64,000 bases of DNA, taken from Thraustochytrium sp. TN22. Its lineage: Eukaryota > Sar > Bigyra > Thraustochytrida > Thraustochytriidae. The stretch covers positions 124,001 to 188,000 of the forward strand of contig JABLUY010000033.1 in assembly GCA_013306675.1 (NCBI GenBank). The letters run 5' to 3'. The notes under the pieces were generated by a model, which saw only the letters and a program-made list of their open reading frames with translations, did no database searches and was not told the origin of the DNA. Position 1 is the stretch's first letter. Each line of letters starts with the position of its first letter. The position numbers and the translations under genes are program-made. Positions 55,601 to 64,000 of the stretch are shown piece after piece.

Positions 55601-58600
55601 GGCCTATTACGCGGAGCACGCCTCCCGGCGTCTCCTGGCGCTCTGGCGGGTCAACGCGCGACCCGGCATCCTGCGGCGCAAGAACCTCGTCAAGGTCTTC
55701 TTGCTGTGTCTGCCGCTGGAAACGCGCAACGCGGAGGTGGCGCGCAGCAATCTGTACGCGGCGAAACGCTTCGATCGGCGCGCGACGCGGCTCCGCGCGC
55801 TCCAGGGATGGCAGGCCGTCGTGCAGTGGCAGCGCGAGAACTTGATGCTTGCGGACGCCCTGCGCAAGCAGCACTTCCTCGCCAAACCGCACGGCGTCGC
55901 GGTGCAGATCGTCTCGCGATGGCACGAGTTCGCCGTGTACAAGTTGCAGGTGGCGGCCAAGCAGCGCGCGCTGGAGGCGCTCGTGGCACAGCTGCGCGAG
56001 GGGCGTGCCCTGGCACGGCTCGCACACGTCGCGGGGGCCGCGGACCTGCGACGGCGCCAGAAGGCCGCCGCGCAGCGCTGCTTCTCTGCGACCTGCGTGC
56101 GCAGGTCGTGGGCGCGGTGGACGGCCGAGGTTGCCGCCGCCAAGGAGCACCGCGCCAAGTTGCAGCAAGCCTTGGCGCTCTGGCGCAGCGCCGCCCTGGT
56201 GCGTGCCGTGCGTGCGTGGCGCGAGGCCGTGACGGCGCGCAAGTCCCAGGACGAGGTCGTGCGGCGTAGCCTGGCGCGGCTCGCCCACCGGCACTTGGCG
56301 AGGAGCTTTGAGGCGTGGACCGTGGCCATCTCTGCGCACCGCGCCTTCCAGCGGCGCGCCTTGCGGCGCCTGGCGGCGCGGCGCCTGGCGGGCGCCCTGG
56401 CCCGCTGGCAGGAATTTGCCCAGGAGCAACGCGTGCGGCGTGCTGCGCAGCTACAAAGCTGGGAGGTGCTCAACCGCACCGTGGTGCGCGTGCAGGCACG
56501 CTGGCGAGGCGTCCTGGGCCGCGAGCGCGCCGAGGATACGCGACTCCTGGCGCAGCTCATGGCCATCAAGATGCAGCAATGGGCGCGCATGATTTTGGCG
56601 CAGAAGCGCGCCTTCCGCGCAGAGCGCATGAAGATCCTCCATGCCTATGTGGCAGCAGAGCGCGAGCAAGAGCTCATGGCGGCCGAGGATGAAGCTGCGC
56701 ACGAGATGCAGCGTGAGTTCAAGGCGGCGCGCCTCGTACAGCGGCACTTCCGCGCGCGCAAGGCGCGCGACTTCGCGTACTTTGCCAAGCGCGAGCTGGC
56801 GCGCGCGCGCGAGATCAAGCGCCGCCAGGAGCAGCACGAGGCCATGCTGGCGCACGAGGCCAAGGAGCGCGAGCGCGAGCAGGAGCGCCTGGAGCGCGAG
56901 AGAATTGCTAGCAAGATTCAGGGTATCGTGCGCGGCTTGCTGGCGCGCAAGCGCTACATGTTGCTCTGGTCGCGCGCGCTACTGTCGCGTGAGGCGATCA
57001 AAATCCAGGCCATGGTGCGCATGCACGCGGCGCTGCTGCAGCTGGCAGCGCAGCGCCGCTGGCGCCGGCTCGTGCGTGACACGGCGGCGCAGCAGCGCAC
57101 AAATGCGCGCGTCATGCGCGCCATGATGCTGCGAAACCGCTCGCAGCAGCGCATGGCCATGCGCCCCCTGGACACGCTCGGCCTGCACCCAGACACCTTC
57201 ACGCTGGACCTGGTGAAGCTGCGCAAGGAGGTTTTCACGGACCTTCGCGACTGGACGCGGTTCGCACGATCCCAGGTCGACGCGTACCGGCGCGCGCGTT
57301 TCAACGCGTCGCAGCGCCAGGAGATCGTGCGAGCCTTTTACGAACGCGTGCGCGACGAGCAGTGGATCATCAAGGGCAACGCGGTGCGCATTGTGAGCAA
57401 GCAGAGCCCGTATCGCGGCGAGACCGGCGTGGTGCTCAACATCTTTGAGGCGGCCTCCGTGCCCGGCAGCGCGCAGGCAGCCGTGCGCCTGGACCGCAAC
57501 GGCGGTATCATCTTTCTGGCGCTCATGACCACGCCCACAGCCTCCGAGCAGAGCGTCAGCAGCATGGTGCGCATCAAGAGCCTGGCGCGCGACTTTGTCA
57601 AGACGCGAATCTCGCCCGAGTTGGTCGCCTCAAACCGCGAGGCGCTGCTAGCCTACGCGGAGGAGCAGCGCATGGTGGCCAAGCGCACGCGCGCCGCGCT
57701 CCTCGTGCAGCGCCACTTCCGCGGCAAGAAGTGGCGCGCCTATTTCAAGGCCGAGTACGCAAAGCAAAAGGCGATCGACGCGGCGCGCCAAGAGCAGCTC
57801 CTGCGCATCCTGCGGCGGCTCGGCTTGGAGAACGCCCGGACCGGCCGCCTGCTCGTGGCGCTCGGGCTCGTGTGGCCGCGCTACGTGCCGGAGATGCCGG
57901 ACAAGCCTTTTGCGCTGGAGTCCTGGGCGCGTCGCCGCCAGATGGGCTACGAGATCTGGCAATACCGTCGATTTCAGGTCGCGCTCGCGCGCGAGGACCG
58001 CGAATACCGGCTGCGCATGTGGCGCAAGCAGTTCAAGCCGGAGGGCGCCGATACGGGCCGGCTCTCGCGCTCACACGCGCTGCAGCTGGCCGGCCTTCCA
58101 GAAGCGCACGTGCGCCTGCACGAGCCTGGCCTCATGGACGCCATTCTCAACAACACGGAGAGCATGACCGAGGAGCAGCAGGCTGCCATGCCGTGGCGCC
58201 TGCGCAACCCGTTCAAGGCAGCCTTTTGGCGGGGCGTGCACGCTGTGACGGACCTCGCGCTGGCCCCTGCTGCAGAGCGTGTGCTGCGGCTGTCGACGCG
58301 GAAGAAGCAGGCCGGCGAGCCCGTTCTGGCGGTCTTCTTGCAGGTGCTCGCACGCGCCGTGGGCGGCCCGCAGTGGCGCCGCAGCCCAATCGAGCGGCTC
58401 ACGTGGGTTGGCGTCTACTCCTTCGCTCAGCTCGAGGACAGCCTCCACGTGACGATGCAAGGAACGGCCGTCTTTCATGGTACATGGAACACGCGTGGCG
58501 TGCCGCACGGTATGGGCTTTCTGGAGCTGCCGGAGGGAAACGGACTGGCCAAGATCCGCGACAAGTATGCCATCCACCTGGTGGCAAACTCAGGGGACAG

Positions 58601-61465
58601 CGAGGAAAGCGCCATCTACTCGAGCCTGCTTGCCTCCCGCTCGCAGAAGCGGCGCGACAAGTGGATGGAGTCCACGAAGCGCAAGTTCAAGGAGGTCTCG
58701 CGCACCCTGAATCAGACCAGCAAGGAGGAGAGCGCGGCGGCCGAGGAGGAGGACTTGGAAGGCTTCTTCACCGACACAGATGAGGAGGCCGAGGCGGACC
58801 CGGAGTACGAGGGCCGCAAGGGCATCCTCGGCACGCTCCGCGTGAATGAGGACGCCTTGTCGGCCGGCCCAATGACGCCCGCCACGCCCGCGATGCGCAG
58901 TCGCAGCAAGCACGGCGACACGGAGCTGCGCAGCATCAAAAGCGATTCTGGCGCCAACGTGCTGCGGTACTCCACGATTGCCGCCAAGCTCGCCAACGGC
59001 ATCATCACGGGCCAGGTCGGTATCACCTTTAAGACCAACGAGTACTACGAGGGCCGATACTTTGGCGAGGATCCACACGCGTGGCGCCAAGCGAACCGGG
59101 CAGATGTGGAGGACCTGGAGCTTGGACCGGACGACGACGTGGAGGACTGGCTCCCGTCCGAGGAGGACTTTGACGAGCTGCCCACGGTGAACCGCTGGAC
59201 TTCAGCCGGCGGCACCTTGTACGAGGGCGAGGCGGTCACGCACCACTTCCACGCGACGCACGGCCAGGGCCTCATGCGGGTGACCTGGCCGGATGACGAG
59301 GTGTATTTTGGCGAGATGGTCAAGGGCAAGAAGCACGGCCTGGGCCGCTCCCTGATGGAGAATGGCGACGAATACAAGGGCCAGTGGGCGGATGACCTCC
59401 CGCATGGCGTTGGCATGTACTACTGGGAGGAGACGCGCACGGCATACGCAGGCCAGTTTGTTCGTGGCGTGCGAGAGGGCCGCGGCAAACAGACCTTCCC
59501 AGACGGTTCGCGCTACGAAGGCCAGTACGCTGGTGATCAGCCGGCCGGCACGGGCACCATGTACCTCCCTTCGGGCGACACGTATCACGGCGAGCTGGAG
59601 GAGGGCGTCTTCCACGGGCACGGACTCATGAAATACGCCGATGGCAGCGAGTACGAGGGCGGCTGGGTTGAGGGCTCGCGGCAGTCCAAGCTGGGCGACT
59701 GCAGCCGGTACGTCAACACCCTGGGCGACGTCTACATGGTGCCTTACGTGGACGACGAGATGGAGGGCCACGGCACGTTTCTGCAGGCGCAACTGAACCC
59801 GTGGCGCCTCGAGCGGCACGGCGTGTGGCAGCGCGGACAGCTTTCGCACTGGCTCGGTGTCAGCATGAACAAGGCCAGCACGGACGAGTTCTGCAGCCGA
59901 TTCACCACGTACGCGGACTACAGCAGCGAGTACGCCAGCATCGTGGCGCAGACGCTTCCGGAGCTGCCTTCGGGCGTGGACCCGGACGACCGCCGCGTGG
60001 AACAGTTCGTGAACGGCATCTTGCGCCGCGCCGGCCCGCTGGCGGGCGCCAAGATCGTGGCGCGATCCGAGGCGGCGCTGGCTGCTTTTCAGCCGGAGCA
60101 CGACGCAGTGGTGGCGGCCTTTGAGGCGGCCGAGGCGGCTTTGGCAAAGGCGAAGGCGGACTTTGAGGAGGCCACGGACCGTGCGGAGGAGCAGAGCGAG
60201 CTCGCGGACTCGCTCGAGGGGGAGCTGGAGGAGCTGCGCTTGCGCATCAAGGCGCACTGGCGCCGCGGCAGCAAGGAGCATGCGAGCAAGCGCGCGTACA
60301 AGCGCGCCGTCTTCAAGCTAAAGCAATTCGACCCGCTCGAGTGGTTTGCCTGCAAGATGGCTACCTTCACACCGCCGCTGTGGAACAACCTGTGGCGCGG
60401 CCTCGCCAAGCTGTATCTGCCTGAGCTCGACAAGCGCGCCGTGAACCCGACCGACATTGAGCGTCTGTGCAACACGTCGGCGCTCAACCGTGATCAGGGC
60501 GAGCACAACGCGCTGCTGCGCGACTATGACGCCAAGCTGCTTGACGAGATCGAGCACTATGACGTGTACGAGCGCAGCAAAGCGCGTCTCATGCTGCGTG
60601 AGGTGGGCGGCCTCGTGCATCACCGCGACATGACGCCACAAAACGGCGAGCTTGCACAGGTCTGCCAGCTCGCCTCGCCGCTGGCCGCGCTCTTGGTCGC
60701 GGGCTATAACTATACAATGGCGGCGCGGCCCATTGCAGAGACCATGGAAGAGGCGTTGAGCAAGCGCAACGAGACGGAGCGCGCGCAACGCGAGCTGGTG
60801 ATGCGCAAGGAGCGCCTTGCAGACTGTGTGGTCAAGGTGCGTGACGGCCACCGCGAGCTGCAGCTGGCGGAGTTTGAAGTGCGCAACTCTCGCGAGCGCC
60901 TGCACGAGATCCAGCTCAATCTGGCGCGCGCGCGTGAATGCCAGGCTGTCGCGCAGGCCGCGGCCAGCGAGGATCGCCTGCTGCACAAGTTTACGCTGCA
61001 AGAGGAGCGTGACGAGGATCCAATCTTCATGTGGATGAGCCGCGAGGATGAGGTCATCTTCAACTGCTGCAAGGATGCCCTCGAGTACATGATCGATCTC
61101 TTGGTGAACGTGGAGCCGGACGTCTGGGACTGCGTTTGGACGATGAAGGAGCTCACCGTGGCGCACTTTCAGTACCAGGACCAGTATGGTGTCCCTGAGG
61201 ATGACCCGAACTACGTTCCGCCGGCCGTGCGCGACGCGGTCGGTGACCTGGTCAATCGAGCGGCGGGCTTCGAGGACGGCGCCGAGGTTCAAGTGCACGA
61301 CGCGCTCAACGCGATTCTCTATCAGGTCCAGGGCGGCGCCGAGCCCGAGGTGCACGACGCGCTCGACGCGGCCGTGGAGGGGGGCATTGATCGGTTCCTC
61401 TTCGAGGACCGCGCACTTCGCCGCCAGGCACGCTTCAAGGACAAACGCGTGGTTGTGCTCTCCGC

Positions 61466-61503
<38 letters not shown>

Positions 61504-62327
61504 TTGCCACGCGCAAGTTCGGCACGTGTGAGAACACCTATGACTACGAGATGCCCGTGCAGGCACCGCCAGAGCCCGGCACGGGTGTCATTTACTGTGA
61601 GGCGGGCTCCACCCAGGTGTATGGCTTCGAGGACACTTGTCAGTTCCTGACGGAGCTGCGCATTGGCGATATTCTCTGCTTGCCAGACCCGGACAGCCCC
61701 GCTGGTCTCGCCGAGCGCACCATTGTGGGGATTTGGTACGACTACCACCTGGAGCTGGATGCGCCCTTCCCGTCTGTGCTCGTGGCGGATGGCTGGACCA
61801 AGCAGTGGGCCTACCGTCAACCTGATGCTGTTCTGGAGCGTGTGCCGATGCAGATGGCTACAGTCCGTCTAGATGAGGGCCAGACCGTGGAGGTGGACCT
61901 TGAGCTCGTCGAGCTCGCGGAGGACGAGCCGGCTGAAGAGGAGGAGGAGGAGGACTCTGACGCGAGCGACGGGGACTCGTCATCCAACGAGAGCGACGTG
62001 GGCGCCGGTGCAGGGGCCATCGCCCCCGGGGTGCAAGGAGAGCGCCGGCGGCGGCGGTCCTCTGGCAGCGGCGCCCGCAAGGGCAGGCGGCGCAGCTCGC
62101 ACGGTAGCTCGGCGCCTGCGATCGAGATCTGGCAACGCTTCGAGGACGATTCGGGCCATCCGTACTGGGCGCTCATGAGCGGTGAGACGCCCGGCGCTCA
62201 TACTACTTGGGACGAGCCGGCGCCCGCGCCCACGGTCTGGCTGCAGTTCGAGGACGACCAGACCGGCTTTTACTACTTCTTCTGCCCGGCTTCCGGCGAG
62301 ACGACCTGGGTCGAGCCTCACGCATGA
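52647..62327 (+). CDS. Giant LRR / Sfi1-IQ / MORN / WW scaffold protein (3226 aa)
   Basis: A 9.7-kb single open frame. Modules in order: disordered basic N terminus (1-220); cysteine-type leucine-rich repeats as in F-box/AMN1 proteins (about 225-790; for example LEELDLRGARRLSDAGLERA); helical repeats with Sfi1-like centrin-binding words (LLSRCFFTWRENADAR, RRSWDQWRLYVSHQRW, about 830-1250); IQ motifs (IASKIQGIVRGLLARKRY, LVQRHFRARKARDFAY) to about 1490 plus one near 1685; a KOW/SH3-like piece (about 1576-1628); MORN repeats (YEGQYAGDQPAGTGTMYLPS, about 2187-2349); coiled coils (about 2485-2550 and 2700-2780); polyGly (about 2941-2953); an acidic patch; and two C-terminal WW domains (about 3160-3190 and 3197-3226). 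Sfi1/IQ regions bind centrin or calmodulin and MORN repeats associate with membranes or basal bodies, so a centriole/flagellar-base scaffold is likely. The start ATG at 52647 follows GC-repeat leader. Confidence 0.85.
61466..61502 (+). repeat. (GGC)12 microsatellite encoding polyGly
   Basis: About twelve GGC codons in tandem inside the scaffold gene. Confidence 0.93.
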
Positions 62328-63847
62328 TGCCAAAAGACGCCATGGGGTCTCTGCCAATGCAATGTATAAGTTGGACCTGTTCCTCTTCAAGTTGACCTCT
62401 CTGTGTTTGCTTCCTCGTGCCCTTTATTCTCCTTGCACTCGTGCCCCTGGCCGCTCCGAGTCCGCTTCGCTGCAGCGTGCCTCCGTCTTGCCACGAGCCT
62501 GCGCTCACTTCACCTGCCAGCTGCACTGCAGCCAGAGAGAGACATCGAGCGCCATTGCGCCGAGAGCAGTAAGTTACGTCTCGTGGGCCGCCAACCCGTG
62601 CAGCGACTGCACGAGCCTCGAGGCACCCCCTCCCGAAATTCCCGACGCCTGGCACTCGTACGTTGCCAACTTGCCGCGGACCGCCGGCGCATCCGGAGGC
62701 TGGGCCAGTTCCCCCGGAGGGGGGCAGCGCGCGCGTCGCGGGTTTTCCCTCCCTGGCTCGCGCAGGCGCGCGGGCGCGGCCGGTCGGGGGCCGGGCGCAC
62801 CGGCGAAACCCCGGCGCCGGCGGCGCGCGCCGCCCAAGGCGCGCGAGCAGGCGCGCACCGCGCGCGCGCAGCGTGCCCCCCCGGGGCTGCACAATGAATT
62901 TAGAGGCTCAAATTTGCTGTACGATGGATGGGCCGCTTGGCGCGGTCAAGATTGACGCGCGAGGTCAAGGCTTCAATTTGATTGATTCTTCAAGTTGTTG
63001 CCTCTGCACTGGCAGGGAACGTGGTGGTCTTTGAGGGGTTGACGGTCCAATGACGGACGCGAGCGGCCACGGGCAGGGAGCAGTCGCGGCACTGCACGGC
63101 CGGCTGGCCCGGCTGCGATGTGGGCTTGCAGGCGTGCACGCGAGGCTTGGGAGAGCTGAGGTCCTCGGGTTATGTTGGCGTGCGCGGCACCGTCAGCGCG
63201 GCGACGATGGTCACGGCTGAAAATCGTGTTGGAGTAGCGTTAGCGGCGCGTTAGCGAAGAACCTTTGTTAACGGGTTGGAGGAGTGGATTCGAAGTTTTG
63301 GCACCATGAATGTAAGTTAGAGGTCCGCAAATGCTGGCCGTAGAGGTCCGCAAATGGTGGCCGTCGGGTCCGTGTTTCGCGTACATCGTCAAACGTGTAG
63401 CACAAGGCGATGATCATCACCGCCCCGCCTCCTCATGAGAGTCAGGTCAGCTCCTGCAAGGCGGCGAAGGCAAAATGCTTGTCGAACTGCTCTGGAGAGC
63501 GCTCACCTCGCTCACCTCGCTCGCAGAACGCAGGGTTCTCGCTCTTCGCAGCCCTTTGCACGCCTTTCTTGCAGCTTCCCGGCACTGCGCAGACCGAAGT
63601 CCGCGGCAGCGCCGGCCGGCAGGCGCGCCGTGCCGTGCCGTGCCGCGCCGCGCCGTGCCGTGCTGCGCTGGCCCGCCGGGCCCTAAAGGCGCGGCTTGGC
63701 AGGAGATGGACATCGCGACATGCGCGAGCTGTCGCCCATGGCGCAGTGGTACGTACCTCCCGACCAGACAGCGCGGCCCGAGTCGGCGCGGCGCAGCGCG
63801 CACGCGGGCAGTCAAAACGCGGCGCGGGGCGGCCTGCACAGCCCGCG
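62328..63847. other. 1.5-kb intergenic region
   Basis: No recognisable gene. The right half (about 62890-63440) is less GC-rich, with TTAGCG words and a 23-bp tandem duplication (63318-63363). GC-rich (GCCGT/GCCGC)n DNA at about 63620-63665 precedes the right-edge gene and is probably promoter. Confidence 0.65.
63318..63363. repeat. 23-bp tandem duplication
   Basis: TAGAGGTCCGCAAATGCTGG at 63318 (unit to 63340) is followed directly by a copy differing at one base (63341-63363). Confidence 0.95.
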
Positions 63848-64000
63848 ATGGCGCAGGACAGCTGGCGGCGCAGCGTGCGGGAGGTGGAGCTGGAGCTGCG
63901 CAAGGAGGATGCAGCGTCCACCGGCCAAGGCAACGCGGTGGTGCTCGTGCTGAGCCTGGGCACGGCGCTGTGCGGCGTGGTGGCGCTGGTCTTCTCGTGG
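63848..64000 (+). CDS. N terminus of a membrane protein (truncated by window edge)
   Basis: An ATG at 63848 opens a frame that runs exactly to the window edge (51 residues): MAQDSWRRSVREVELELRKE, a short hydrophilic linker, then NAVVLVLSLGTALCGVVALVFSW, a clear transmembrane segment or signal anchor. The charged amphipathic start followed by one hydrophobic helix looks like a real protein, not a shadow frame. The family cannot be told. Confidence 0.6.
   Translation, partial: MAQDSWRRSVREVELELRKEDAASTGQGNAVVLVLSLGTALCGVVALVFSW

Noticed and set aside
54647-56429. Plus (540 aa) and minus (516 aa) ORFs within the giant scaffold gene
   Set aside because: Out-of-frame or antisense shadows of the Sfi1/IQ region; Arg/Ala/Gly-rich without motifs.

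Overview
This 64 kb window is nuclear DNA of a very GC-rich, intron-poor microbial eukaryote. The evidence is long uninterrupted ORFs for typically eukaryotic proteins (MAPKBP1/WDR62-type WD40 protein, TTLL ligase, Sec7-PH ARF-GEF, Msp1/ATAD1, GTF3C1-like factor, RanBP2-type zinc finger), mitochondrial presequences, two spliceosomal introns (65 and 106 bp) and many microsatellites. Pro-Thr ('PT') repeats in a surface protein, together with few introns and flagellum/basal-body-type genes, fit a stramenopile and most simply a labyrinthulomycete (thraustochytrid). That assignment is inference; no rRNA or marker gene is present.

Layout. 1-9.7 kb: a truncated minus-strand gene runs off the left edge. 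A gene-free stretch follows, then a GUCD1-like gene (+), converging on a MAPKBP1/WDR62-like WD40 gene (-) and a secreted S10 serine carboxypeptidase (-). 10-16.7 kb: a DFR/CCR-type reductase (+) converges on a TTLL6/13-like tubulin ligase (-), which is divergent from mitochondrial ornithine aminotransferase (+). 17.0-19.4 kb: a decayed DNA transposon with short terminal inverted repeats, TA flanks, a YqaJ-like nuclease segment and a PiggyBac-like C-terminal half. 19.4-29 kb: a hairpin-forming repeat, a spliced MATE transporter (+), a tiny coiled-coil gene (-), UDP-GlcNAc pyrophosphorylase (+), a secretory-pathway Clp/torsin-like AAA+ membrane protein (-) and a SET-domain protein (+). 29.5-39.5 kb: a PT-repeat membrane protein (+), a patatin-like lipase (-) and a GTF3C1-like TFIIIC subunit (-). 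39.5-43 kb: a 3.5 kb stretch with no recognisable gene. 43-52 kb: a Sec7-PH ARF-GEF (+), a large unknown protein (-), a spliced RanBP2-zinc-finger protein (+) and Msp1/ATAD1 (-). 52.6-62.3 kb: one 3226-residue scaffold joining LRR, Sfi1/IQ, MORN and WW modules. The right edge cuts off the start of a membrane protein.

The genes are mostly unrelated housekeeping, trafficking and cytoskeletal functions in alternating convergent and divergent orientation; there is no operon or cluster logic. The least explained items are the YqaJ/PiggyBac chimera at 17.0-19.4 kb and its neighbouring hairpin, the giant scaffold, the membrane-anchored AAA+ protein, the split PH domain, and recurrent GCTA tracts between genes. 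Because GC content is so high, nearly every real gene carries a long antisense or out-of-frame shadow ORF, and these have been left out. No tRNA, rRNA or CRISPR array was found.
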